In this document: one piece after another, positions 1 to 6,625 of the stretch
Layout of the letters: each line of letters begins with the position of its first letter
Position numbering within the stretch: the stretch's first letter is position 1
DNA from: Candidatus Aerophobota bacterium
GTDB taxonomy: Bacteria > Aerophobota > Aerophobia > Aerophobales > B3-G15
DNA: 11,674 nucleotides
Assembly (NCBI GenBank): GCA_021162265.1
Contig: JAGGZA010000060.1
Coordinates: 1-11,674, forward strand
Direction of reading: 5' to 3'
Notes under the pieces: model-generated
What the model saw: only the letters and a program-made list of their open reading frames with translations
Database searches by the model: none
Told to the model about the DNA's origin: nothing
Program-made: the position numbers and the translations under genes

Positions 1-24
1 CTCTTTCCCGGAGGAACAATGGTT

Positions 25-60
25 AAACCTATTACCTTTAATGTAGGTTTCGTCTTTTTT
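25..60 (+). terminator. Possible rightward terminator at the left edge
   Basis: AAACCTA (25-31) pairs with TAGGTTT (44-50) across a 12-base loop, and a run of six T follows at 55-60. One + frame reads in from the left edge and stops at TAA 24-26, directly before the stem, which would suit a rightward gene converging on the dihydrolipoyl dehydrogenase gene. The stem is short and the loop is large, so this is tentative. Confidence 0.3.
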
Positions 61-74
61 ATTTATGAGGCCAA

Positions 75-1466
75 TTATATATGAATAGCTCTATCCTGTA
101 CACCCAGTGCTGCTTCCCTTATAGCTTCGCTTAGCGTAGGGTGAGGATGAATGGTGTCTATTATTTCTCTAACAGTGCTTTCCTGATTGATAGCCAGCGT
201 TCCCTCTAAAATGAGGTCAGTAGCCTGTGGTCCAAGAATATGCATTCCAAGAATCTCCTCTGTATCAGAATCGCATACTATCTTAACCAGACCCTCTCTT
301 TCCCCAAAAATTATAGCTTTTCCATTAGCCGAAAAGGGATATCTTCCGATTTTTATATTATGTCCTTCCTCTTTGGCTTTTTTCTCGGTTAATCCTACTG
401 CAGCTACTTCCGGGGTTGAGCATATAAATCTGGGGATTGCTCTATAATTTATCCGGGAGTCTTCTCCCATAGCATTTTCGGCTGCAACTTCTCCCTCCAT
501 ATAAGCCACATGAGCAAGCAGATACCCACCAATTATATCTCCTGCAGCATAAATTCCCGGAGAGGTGGTTTGCATCCGGGAATCAACCTTTATCCACCCT
601 CTTTCATCTGTCCTGACACCAGCTTTATCAAGATGCAATTCCTTTGAATTAGGTCTTCTCCCTATTGAAACAAGTACCCTGTCAAATAATACTTTCTCCT
701 TCCCCTGAGGGGTTTTTATCTCTCCTGTGTATTTTTCCCCCTCTTTTTTTGCTGAGATTAAGGTAGATTCAGTAAAGATGGTGATTCCCTTTTTTTCCAT
801 AATTTTTCTTAAACTTTCAGAGATTTCTTCATCCTCTCCTGGAAGGATATGGGAAAGCATCTCTATTAATACGACCTTGCTCCCCAGGCTATTGTAGATA
901 TTGGCAAATTCCACTCCAATTGCTCCCGCTCCGATAATTAAAAAATTTTCAGGGATATTTTCTATTTCAAGTGCCTGAGTACTGCTGAGCATTGCCTTTT
1001 CATCTATTCCGTTAATGGAAAGAGAAGCAGGAAAGGACCCTGCAGCAATTATTGTATTTCTTGTTTTTATCCTTTCCTCTTTTTCTCCTCTTACTTCAAT
1101 TGTTGAGGAGTTCAGGAATCTGGCCTCTCCCTTTATCCATTGAATTTTGTTTTTCTTCAAAAGGTAATCAACTCCTCCAACGAGTCTATTTACCACGCGT
1201 TTTTTTCTTGTCATTAATTGAGGAAGATTTATATTTGGCGTTTCTACCTCTATTCCAAATTCTCTTGCATTTTTAATGAAAGAAAGAATTTCGCAGCTTC
1301 TTGCCAGAGTCTTTGTAGGAATACATCCTATATTCAGACATACTCCTCCCAATCTTTCTTTTTCTACGAGTATTACCTTACCTCCAAGTTGTGCTGCCCT
1401 AATTGCAGCTACATAACCTGCTGGTCCTCCCCCAATTACTGTCACATCAGTTTGATAGGTACTCAT
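75..1466 (-). CDS. lpdA: Dihydrolipoyl dehydrogenase (E3), FAD-dependent
   Basis: Cytoplasmic flavoprotein that reoxidises dihydrolipoamide on 2-oxoacid dehydrogenase complexes or glycine cleavage H-protein, passing electrons to NAD+. The 463 aa are full length for the family. The FAD-binding GGGPAG lies at residues 12-17. The redox disulfide is C43/C48 in GGVCLNIGCIPTK. A second nucleotide-binding GAGAIG near residue 180 is followed by acidic VLIE, as in NAD-preferring enzymes. The C-terminal His-Glu pair is HPHPTLSE (H442, E447). The start is supported by AGGAGG five bases upstream; that sequence also encodes the end of the preceding gene, whose stop overlaps this ATG as ATGA. No E1, E2, lipoate or glycine-cleavage gene is in view, so the partner complex is unknown. 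The family assignment is secure. Confidence 0.96.
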   Translation of the reverse strand: MSTYQTDVTVIGGGPAGYVAAIRAAQLGGKVILVEKERLGGVCLNIGCIPTKTLARSCEILSFIKNAREFGIEVETPNINLPQLMTRKKRVVNRLVGGVDYLLKKNKIQWIKGEARFLNSSTIEVRGEKEERIKTRNTIIAAGSFPASLSINGIDEKAMLSSTQALEIENIPENFLIIGAGAIGVEFANIYNSLGSKVVLIEMLSHILPGEDEEISESLRKIMEKKGITIFTESTLISAKKEGEKYTGEIKTPQGKEKVLFDRVLVSIGRRPNSKELHLDKAGVRTDERGWIKVDSRMQTTSPGIYAAGDIIGGYLLAHVAYMEGEVAAENAMGEDSRINYRAIPRFICSTPEVAAVGLTEKKAKEEGHNIKIGRYPFSANGKAIIFGEREGLVKIVCDSDTEEILGMHILGPQATDLILEGTLAINQESTVREIIDTIHPHPTLSEAIREAALGVQDRAIHI

Positions 1467-1846
1467 TTGTTCCCTCCTCTTAATCTGGTAATTTCCATTT
1501 CCCGGAGTTCCCTTTCATTAAAACCAAAATAATGACCTATTTCATGTAAAGTAGTTTTAATCACAAGTTCTCGCATCCCTTCTTCTGATGCACATAATTT
1601 TTCTATTTGCTGGCGAAAAATAGTTATTCTATCAGGAAAAAAGTGGGTGTGAAACACTCCTCTTTTGTTTAAAGGGACTCCCTGGTAAAGACCAAGAATG
1701 ATATAAGGAAGAGGTTTATTTTTGTGTATCTCTCCTCTTGGTGAATCTTCCACGGTTATCTCTACATTATATAGTTTTTTTCTAAGCACTACAGGTAAAG
1801 ATTCTATGGCTTCTCTTACCCATTTTTTAAATTTATCTTCTTGCAT
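1463..1846 (-). CDS. Small zincin-like metallopeptidase-family protein (HExxHxxGxxE)
   Basis: Protein of 127 aa with H101-E-I-G-H105-Y-F-G-F-N-E111, the zinc-binding pattern of the short Zincin_1 / DUF1025 family (PF06262). From memory, relatives such as the Thermus one usually have Asp as the third ligand; here that position is Glu. Length and the late position of the motif fit the family. No signal peptide or membrane segment is seen, so it is probably cytoplasmic. Its substrate is unknown, and protease activity is not well established for these small proteins. It is the first gene of an operon with dihydrolipoyl dehydrogenase (4 bp ATGA overlap). The promoter at 1871-1898 puts the transcript start about 18 bases before this ATG, which supports the start although the ribosome binding site is weak. 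Confidence 0.85.
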   Translation of the reverse strand: MQEDKFKKWVREAIESLPVVLRKKLYNVEITVEDSPRGEIHKNKPLPYIILGLYQGVPLNKRGVFHTHFFPDRITIFRQQIEKLCASEEGMRELVIKTTLHEIGHYFGFNERELREMEITRLRGGNK

Positions 1847-1870
1847 TTTCTTAAAACTTTGATTTTTTTA

Positions 1871-1898
1871 ATTATACCCATGCCTTCTAATTTTTCAA
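1871..1898 (-). promoter_or_regulatory. Promoter of the zincin-lpdA operon
   Basis: On the minus strand TTGAAA (1893-1898), a 16-base spacer and a perfect TATAAT (1871-1876). The expected start near 1864 gives a very short leader to the ATG at 1846. The rest of the gap to the histidine kinase gene (1847-1986) is AT-rich and shows no clear terminator. Confidence 0.7.
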
Positions 1899-1986
1899 GA
1901 GAATCCGGGTTTATTACAGAAGAGCAAAAATTGTGAAGAGCAGATAAGTTTATTAAAAATCAGGACAATTAGCAGATTATTCAGAA

Positions 1987-3945
1987 TTATCCGAGAGGAA
2001 TGGTAAAGATAAAGTTAGCCCATTTTCCTTCTTCAGATTCTGCCCGGATTCTTCCTCCGTGTTTTTCAATAATTTCCTTTGTGATAAAAAGACCGAGCCC
2101 GCTTCCTTTTTCTCTTCTTAACCTCTCCATGCCAAGTCTTGTAAACTTGGTGAAGAGTTTCCCTATTTCATCCTCCGGAATTCCCTCACCTTCATTCCAG
2201 ACATTAATCTGCCAGTAATTTTCTCTTTTTGTCGCCCCAATCTCTATCTTACCTTTCTTTCTTCCATATTTTATGGCATTGCTTAAAAGATTTTCCATCA
2301 CTATTTTCAAAAGATCAGGGTCTGCCTGAAGTATAATAGAGTCGGGCAAATTAACTTCAAGAAAAATCTTGGCTGATTCAATTTCTCCTTTAAATTCCTC
2401 CAGCACGGGATCAAGAATATCTTCCTTAAAGTTTACTCTCTGTTTCTGAATTCTAAGCTCACCCCTTTCTATCCTGCTCAAGTCAAGGTAATTTTTTACC
2501 ATCACATTGAGTCTCTCAGCATTTCGCAAAAGTATGTCCACCATTTTCTTCTGTCCCGGGTGAAGCTTGCCAACCACCTCGTCCTTTAAGTTATAGGCAC
2601 CTCCCATTATAATGCCTAACCTGTTTTTAATCTCATGAGTTACAAATCCTAAAATTTCCATATAGTTACGGTTTGTCTGCTGTAGCTGTGCATTTACATT
2701 TCTTAGCTCTGTTTCTCTTTCATGGAGAGCAGCTGCCATTTTATTGAAGTTATCCGCCAGAATCTGAATTTCTCTGTAAGGGAGCTGCTCAATGCTCGGA
2801 TATTTTTTCTCTGCGTCCAGGATTTTTTTTATCTTTCCTCTGGCAATAAGCTCAGCTGCCTTTGCTAATCTCTTAACAGGTTGGGAAAGACCTTTTGAAA
2901 GAAAATAGGAGACAACAAGGACAGCTGCAATCCCCCCAATTATCAAAGGAAGAAAGGTAAGAAGAAGTCTGTTTCTCATATCAAGGTAAAAATCCTCAAG
3001 GATGCCGACATAAAGCATACCAGCTATGCTTCCATCCACTGCATATATGGGTTCATAAGCAGAAATATACCAGCTATTTACAACAAAGGCTCTTCCAAGC
3101 CATCTTTCACCTTTTTTCAGAACCTTCTTATAGACCTCCTCAGATACCCTTGTGCCAATGGCGCGGGTTCCATCCTCTTCCATCACATTTGTAGCTACCC
3201 TCACATCCCCAAGAAATACAGTAACAGTCCCAAGAGGTTTTCCTCTGTATTCTCTTTCTTCAAAGACCATATCCCTTATGTAATCAACCAGCCGATAGTT
3301 TCTATTTAAAAAGTTTCCTCCGTATAAAACACCAATCACTTTTCCAGAATCTCCAAAAATAGGAACAGCAACAAGCATACACATCCCCAGGGTTTGAGTT
3401 TTCTCGGTACAGGGTCTGGCACGAGGGGTGGGCTTGAGCTTAATTCTGGCTTTTTCAGCTAAACTCTTACCTTCAATATTAAGTCTGTCAGAAGAAAAAA
3501 CAAAAATTCCAGATGAACTTTTCCCCTTCAAAGCTTCTTTTACTGAGGTAATATCCAGACAGGAGTCGCCTGCAGTATAAGGAGGAGTGGTGCGCAGGAT
3601 AACTTTACCTTTGCCATCACATAAAGTCAAAATATCAAGGTCTAAGCTGTCTTTTTTTGATTCCAGCCATTCTTTTAAAACTTGTAGGGATACTCCCTTT
3701 TTCTCTATGGATTTTCTTATCCTTTCATTTTCAGAAAGAAAAAGTAAAGCTATTTTTAATTTTTCGTTTTCTTTTTTGAGAAAATTGTGAGCAACTCTAA
3801 GATCAGCCACAACTCTGGTTTCAGCTTCCTTGAAAACTGTACTATTCAGGTATAAGACCCCTATTAGAGTAGCAACAACACCTATTGTTATTACAATTAA
3901 AGCAAAAAACCAGAAAATCTTCCACTGAAATGAAAATCCCCTCAT
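1987..3945 (-). CDS. Membrane sensor histidine kinase with extracytoplasmic Cache domain, HAMP, HisKA and HATPase_c
   Basis: 652 aa. TM1 is at about residues 10-33. An extracytoplasmic sensor spans about 35-325; its second half (about 190-318) reads like a Cache domain (FLGDVRVATN, GERWLGRAFVVN, ISAYEPIY, AGMLYVGI). TM2 is at about 327-350, then a HAMP region and a short coiled coil to about 425. HisKA has the phosphorylated His437 in FVTHEIKNR. The ATPase domain has N-box ENLLSNAIKYG (N556), G1 NEGEGIP (584-590) and G2 GSGLGL (614-619), so it looks catalytically competent. The sensor holds four Cys (109, 129, 179, 189), which could form disulfides or sense redox state, though this is unproven. 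It is cotranscribed with the receiver gene just upstream, whose TAA shares one base with this ATG. No Shine-Dalgarno is visible, so translation probably depends on coupling. The ligand is unknown; Cache domains usually bind small molecules. Confidence 0.93.
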   Translation of the reverse strand: MRGFSFQWKIFWFFALIVITIGVVATLIGVLYLNSTVFKEAETRVVADLRVAHNFLKKENEKLKIALLFLSENERIRKSIEKKGVSLQVLKEWLESKKDSLDLDILTLCDGKGKVILRTTPPYTAGDSCLDITSVKEALKGKSSSGIFVFSSDRLNIEGKSLAEKARIKLKPTPRARPCTEKTQTLGMCMLVAVPIFGDSGKVIGVLYGGNFLNRNYRLVDYIRDMVFEEREYRGKPLGTVTVFLGDVRVATNVMEEDGTRAIGTRVSEEVYKKVLKKGERWLGRAFVVNSWYISAYEPIYAVDGSIAGMLYVGILEDFYLDMRNRLLLTFLPLIIGGIAAVLVVSYFLSKGLSQPVKRLAKAAELIARGKIKKILDAEKKYPSIEQLPYREIQILADNFNKMAAALHERETELRNVNAQLQQTNRNYMEILGFVTHEIKNRLGIIMGGAYNLKDEVVGKLHPGQKKMVDILLRNAERLNVMVKNYLDLSRIERGELRIQKQRVNFKEDILDPVLEEFKGEIESAKIFLEVNLPDSIILQADPDLLKIVMENLLSNAIKYGRKKGKIEIGATKRENYWQINVWNEGEGIPEDEIGKLFTKFTRLGMERLRREKGSGLGLFITKEIIEKHGGRIRAESEEGKWANFIFTIPLG

Positions 3946-4340
3946 TAATTGCTTTTTTTTCTTTTCAGCATCTCTTCAACTTTTTCCACCAGTTTATCTG
4001 GAGGAACAGGTTTCTCCAGGAATTCGGTTACAGGTAACCACTCTTCATCAGGTTGTATTTCCCACTTTATATCCATTCGTTCTCTTATTGCCGTAAGCAT
4101 TATTATTGGTACATCCTGCATTTCTTTACGCTTCCTGAGCTCCCTTGCAACATCAAATCCCTCTGTTTTTGTTGTCATCATAACATCAAGTATTATTATA
4201 TCAGGCTTTTCCTTGAGAGCTTTTTCCAGACCCTCTTTCCCGGTATAGGCAGGTATAACTTCATAACCTTTGCTCTCAAGGGCTGCTTTGTTAATCTCCA
4301 CAAAGTCAACTTCGTCGTCAACCAGAAGCACTTTTTCCAT
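3945..4340 (-). CDS. Receiver-only response regulator
   Basis: 131 aa forming one CheY-like receiver with no output domain. Acidic pocket D8/D9, phosphoacceptor D52 (IIILDVMM), T83 (MLTA) and K110 (FLEKP) are all present, so phosphorylation should work. Between T83 and K110 there is an extended loop (about 85-105, with two Trp) that is longer than in CheY. It lies directly upstream of the histidine kinase, its likely phosphodonor. With no DNA-binding domain it must act by protein contact or pass phosphate onward. The start has GGAGGG five bases upstream. The last codons contain an A8 run before TAA, discussed as a possible frameshift site. The ATG is preceded by its own promoter between rex and this gene. 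Confidence 0.93.
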   Translation of the reverse strand: MEKVLLVDDEVDFVEINKAALESKGYEVIPAYTGKEGLEKALKEKPDIIILDVMMTTKTEGFDVARELRKRKEMQDVPIIMLTAIRERMDIKWEIQPDEEWLPVTEFLEKPVPPDKLVEKVEEMLKRKKSN

Positions 4341-4378
4341 TTTTCCCTCCTTATGTTAAATTAAGTATTGTCAAAACC

Positions 4379-4407
4379 ATTGTAGTTTCTTTTCAGCCAC
4401 AGGTCAA
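4379..4407 (-). promoter_or_regulatory. Promoter of the response regulator-histidine kinase operon
   Basis: On the minus strand TTGACC (4402-4407), an exact 17-base spacer and TACAAT (4379-4384). The expected start near 4371 gives a leader of about 30 bases containing GGAGGG before the ATG at 4340. It lets the two-component operon be expressed separately from rex. Confidence 0.65.
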
Positions 4408-4424
4408 GTGCACGCAATTTTCTA

Positions 4425-5063
4425 TTATCTATCAGGAAAGTTGTCCTTTGCAAGATAAAAAGGTATAACTTCAATTTGAGAAGCAAGATCGACATTTCTC
4501 AATTTCACATACCGGGGGACGACCACCCGCACAGGAGAGAAGTTAAGAATAGCCTTTACCCCGCTTATTACAAGAAGGTCTACCGCTTCCTGAGCAGCCT
4601 CCTGGGGAACAGTAACAATCCCCATATGGATTTTTTTCTCCCTTATTATCTTGGGCATCTGATAAGGATCGTATATTTTAACTCCTGATATTTTTTTCCC
4701 TATTTTTTCCCTCTCTACATCAAATCCTGCCCGGATGTGAAAGCTGCTTTTTTTAAAAGTAAGATAATTAAGTAAGGCTCTACCCAGTTTCCCCACGCCT
4801 ACAAGTGCTATATTCCACTGTCTGTCAAGACCGAGGGCTTTTGAAATTTGTTCCTTCAGCTTTCCAACAGTATAACCTTTACCAGGAGTTCCAAATTGAC
4901 CAAAATAGGAAAGGTCCTTTCTTATTCTGGCACTTGGGATTCCTGTAAGCTGGGCAAGTTGTTCTGAGGAAATATTCTCATCGTCTTTCATTTCTCTTAA
5001 GTATCTAAGACAAAGAGAAAGGCGAACAGCTGTATTTTCTGGAACCTTCTCTTTATTACTCAT
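4425..5063 (-). CDS. rex: Redox-sensing transcriptional repressor Rex
   Basis: 212 aa, usual Rex length. An N-terminal winged helix (about 10-80) carries the Rex-type run SARIRKDLSYFGQFGTPGKG used in DNA binding. A Rossmann domain follows with GVGKLGRAL (G89-x-G91-x-x-G94) and FD (114-115) at the end of the second strand, as expected for NADH/NAD+ binding, and the C-terminal dimer-swap helix is present. Rex releases DNA when NADH rises and so derepresses fermentation and NADH-oxidising genes. The start is preceded by GAGAGG and AGGAG, the latter touching the ATG. Two Rex-type palindromes lie upstream of the neighbouring CMD gene (5793-5812 and 5880-5899); I see none upstream of rex itself. 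The family call is secure. Confidence 0.97.
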   Translation of the reverse strand: MSNKEKVPENTAVRLSLCLRYLREMKDDENISSEQLAQLTGIPSARIRKDLSYFGQFGTPGKGYTVGKLKEQISKALGLDRQWNIALVGVGKLGRALLNYLTFKKSSFHIRAGFDVEREKIGKKISGVKIYDPYQMPKIIREKKIHMGIVTVPQEAAQEAVDLLVISGVKAILNFSPVRVVVPRYVKLRNVDLASQIEVIPFYLAKDNFPDR

Positions 5064-5249
5064 CTCCTGCCTCTCTTTAATTTCGGGAGGCTGAAGTCTC
5101 CCTTGTCCAGGTGAAGCAGGTGAAAGGTTTTTTGCCAGCTCACCAAATCTGAGTTCATAAATATTATGTTAGTGACAATAACTGCACCCATTCAGGTAAC
5201 CTGCTCACTTAGAACAAAAATATGGTTGTTAGGAAATTATTGGCTATCA
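5064..5249. other. Leader/intergenic stretch upstream of rex
   Basis: No gene is supported here. It contains two adjacent CAGGTGAA copies (5108-5115 and 5117-5124, period 9), an 11-base palindrome CAGGTTACCTG on the minus strand, and a small hairpin GGGAG / CTCCC (5085-5102) about 22 bases upstream of the rex ATG. No convincing -35/-10 pair for rex was found, so rex may be read from the CMD promoter or from an atypical one. I do not recognise a riboswitch. Confidence 0.4.
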
Positions 5250-5277
5250 GGAGCTACTTTCCGTAGAAAGTAGCTCC
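5250..5277. terminator. Perfect 12 bp hairpin downstream of the CMD gene
   Basis: GGAGCTACTTTC (5250-5261) and GAAAGTAGCTCC (5266-5277) pair perfectly around a four-base loop CGTA. It lies 33 bases after the CMD-family stop codon, where a terminator or 3'-stabilising structure would be expected. No T-run follows on either strand, so classical intrinsic termination is doubtful. Confidence 0.45.
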
Positions 5278-5310
5278 CTTATTGAAATCTCATTGAATTT
5301 GTTTACTTTT

Positions 5311-5652
5311 TTACTGACCTTTAAACTCATCAAGTGCCTTCAGAACAAGTTGAGAATACATCAGTGCAGGTCCTCCACCCATAAGAACTGCTACCCAGGC
5401 AGCCTCCAGTATCTCATCCTTAGTAGCTCCCTCCTTCAAGGCTCTTTCCACATGGAACGCTATGCACCATCTGCATTGCGCACAAACAGATAAGGCAACA
5501 GCTATCAATTCTTTTTGCCTGGGGTCCAGGGCTCCTTTTGTTTCTACTGCTTCCATAAGTTCTTGAAATTTTTTTACCTGATCCGGAGTCAGTTTTGAAA
5601 ATTTTCCAAAAGCTTCTCCTACCTGGTTTAGAGCGTCTCTCATTTCACCCAT
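5311..5652 (-). CDS. AhpD-like carboxymuconolactone decarboxylase-family protein
   Basis: 113 aa, the size of single-domain CMD/AhpD-fold proteins. It shows the AhpD active-site pattern E48-x11-C60-x2-C63-x3-H67 (within CAQCRWCIAFH), with an additional C57, so a thiol-disulfide or peroxidase-linked role is more likely than decarboxylation. The following GATKDEILEAAWVAVLMGG is typical of the fold. The start has a very strong AAAGGAGGAG. Transcription probably begins near 5891, giving a leader of about 240 bases; the promoter is covered by a Rex-type operator and a second such site lies within the leader. The regulator gene rex is the next gene downstream. The partner and substrate are not shown by the sequence. 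Confidence 0.9.
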   Translation of the reverse strand: MGEMRDALNQVGEAFGKFSKLTPDQVKKFQELMEAVETKGALDPRQKELIAVALSVCAQCRWCIAFHVERALKEGATKDEILEAAWVAVLMGGGPALMYSQLVLKALDEFKGQ

Positions 5653-5679
5653 CTTTCTCCTCCTTTAAGATTTATTCTC

Positions 5680-5715
5680 GTAGAGATAGAGGCTTGTAGA
5701 GATAGAGGCCTCTAT
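5680..5715. repeat. Two 16 bp tandem repeat units ending in a 14 bp palindrome
   Basis: GTAGAGATAGAGGC occurs at 5680-5693 and again at 5696-5709, a period of 16. The second copy runs into the perfect palindrome ATAGAGGCCTCTAT (5702-5715). It lies in the leader of the CMD gene, 28-63 bases upstream of its ATG. No function is assigned. Confidence 0.7.
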
Positions 5716-5792
5716 ACTCCCTTTCTTTGTCTTCGCCAGAAAAATACCATTTTTCTTTTATAAAATATAAAAGAGCCGTCTTTTTAGATAGA

Positions 5793-5812
5793 TTTGTAAA
5801 ATTAATTACAAA
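5793..5812. promoter_or_regulatory. Predicted Rex operator, leader site
   Basis: TTGTAA-N6-TTACAA (5794-5811), flanked by T and A, is a perfect palindrome of the Rex spacing (TTGTnA-N6-TnACAA). It lies downstream of the predicted CMD promoter, inside its leader, where a bound repressor could act as a roadblock. Assignment rests on the motif and on the nearby rex gene. Confidence 0.5.
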
Positions 5813-5879
5813 AAATTTTTATCGACATATTTTTATTTTTTCCCTATTTACAGGAATTTTTTATTTACTCTCTTTCAAC

Positions 5880-5899
5880 ATTGTGAGATTACTCACAAT
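5880..5899. promoter_or_regulatory. Predicted Rex operator over the CMD promoter
   Basis: ATTGTGAG-ATTA-CTCACAAT has eight-base perfect arms and contains TTGTGA-N6-TCACAA (5881-5898), the classic Rex operator core. It touches the -10 box and covers the expected start of the leftward promoter, a position that would give repression. TGTGA-N6-TCACA also fits the CRP/FNR superfamily, but the adjacent rex gene favours Rex. Confidence 0.65.
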
Positions 5900-5926
5900 A
5901 TTATAATAAAAAAATCACCCTGTCAA
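5898..5926 (-). promoter_or_regulatory. Promoter of the CMD-family gene
   Basis: On the minus strand a perfect TTGACA (5921-5926), a 17-base spacer and TAATAT (5898-5903). An alternative -10 is TATAAT at 5900-5905 with a 15-base spacer. Transcription would start near 5891, inside the predicted Rex operator. Confidence 0.65.
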
Positions 5927-6009
5927 GAGGCATGCGTTAAATTGTCTAAAAGAAAGTTGTGAAAGTGGTTTTTAAGATTATTAGATGATCTGGCACGAGG
6001 AATGCAAAG

Positions 6010-6037
6010 TTGACATACCAGGGATTAAAATTATAAA
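6010..6037 (+). promoter_or_regulatory. Promoter of the C_GCAxxG_C_C gene
   Basis: A perfect TTGACA (6010-6015), a 16-base spacer and TATAAA (6032-6037). The expected start near 6044 gives a leader of about 15 bases holding AAGGAG. Confidence 0.65.
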
Positions 6038-6058
6038 TAGAAAAAAGCAAAGGAGAAG

Positions 6059-6625
6059 ATGATGGGAGAGGGAAAAATATATGTTGAGAAAATAAAGGAT
6101 ATTCCTCAGGAAAAGCTATTTGAAAAGGCTTATCAATTGGGACTTTATTATGAAAGAAAGGCCCATTGTTGTGCTCAGGGGACTGTAGGTGCTCTGGAAG
6201 AACTGTTTGGAATTGAGGATGAAAATCTATTTAAGGCTTCTTATTCACTTTGTGGAGGGTTAGGAAATACTACAAAGGGAACTTGTGGTGCTCTCTCTGG
6301 AGGGGCGATGATAATCGGGTATATTTATGGAAGGGATAGAAAAGAATTCGATGAGAACATATCCAATAGGAAAGCATCTTACCTGTCAAAGTTACTCTAT
6401 GAAAGATTTATTCAAGAATATGGGAGTTGCTTATGTAAAGATGTTCAACTTAAGCTATTTGGACGCACCTTTGACTTCTGGAATGATGAAGATAGGATAG
6501 TCTTTGACAGAGAAGGGGGACATGATGATAAGTGTCCCGTAGTTGTTGCTAAAGTTTGTGTATGGGCTGTAGAAATTATACGAGAAAATTATGATTTCTC
6601 TCTACCTCAGGAAGCAAAGGAGTAG
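6059..6625 (+). CDS. C_GCAxxG_C_C family putative redox protein
   Basis: 188 aa with the family's Cys pattern: C37/C38 in HCCAQGTVGAL, C65 and C76 in a glycine-rich block (CGGLGN, GTCGALSGGAMIIGYIYG), C124/C126 in GSCLC, and C159 and C167 in KCPVVVAKVCVWA. The family (PF09719, TIGR01909) is thought to be redox-active or metal-binding, but its reaction is not established. No membrane segment or signal peptide is seen. Two ATGs are adjacent (6059 and 6062). AAGGAG ends three bases before the first and six before the second, so 6062 (187 aa) may be the true start. It has its own promoter, and its 3' end overlaps the convergent radical SAM gene by 19 bp. Confidence 0.88.
   Translation: MMGEGKIYVEKIKDIPQEKLFEKAYQLGLYYERKAHCCAQGTVGALEELFGIEDENLFKASYSLCGGLGNTTKGTCGALSGGAMIIGYIYGRDRKEFDENISNRKASYLSKLLYERFIQEYGSCLCKDVQLKLFGRTFDFWNDEDRIVFDREGGHDDKCPVVVAKVCVWAVEIIRENYDFSLPQEAKE

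Larger units (their letters stand above)
5653..6058. other. 406 bp divergent regulatory region without a gene
   Basis: Separates the leftward CMD gene from the rightward C_GCAxxG_C_C gene. It holds the tandem repeat at 5680-5715, a hairpin CTTTTATA / TATAAAAG (5755-5773), two Rex-type palindromes, the CMD promoter (5898-5926) and the rightward promoter (6010-6037). Only micro-ORFs without ribosome binding sites occur, so I see no protein gene here. Confidence 0.6.

Noticed and set aside
19..84. A 21-codon + strand frame with GGAGG upstream of its ATG
   Set aside because: It runs into the 3' end of lpdA, its SD-like sequence is short, and the peptide is simply hydrophobic; chance is likely.
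187..447. + strand frame opposite lpdA (and similar frames opposite the kinase, receiver, rex and radical SAM genes)
   Set aside because: They lie antisense within well-supported genes, lack ribosome binding sites, and their composition is that of a reversed coding strand.
4369..4374. TTGACA on the minus strand just upstream of the response regulator
   Set aside because: No -10 lies 16-18 bases downstream; it falls where the transcript from the better promoter starts, and the SD occupies the -10 position.
5064..5249. Riboswitch or structured leader upstream of rex
   Set aside because: Short repeats and small hairpins are present, but no consensus core of a riboswitch that I know could be recognised.
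5822..5848. Micro-ORFs in the CMD leader (8 and 12 codons)
   Set aside because: No ribosome binding site and no sign of amino-acid bias typical of attenuator peptides.
5957..5974. TTGTGA followed by a possible third Rex site
   Set aside because: The second half (TTTTTA) does not match TCACAA; it is only a half-site.
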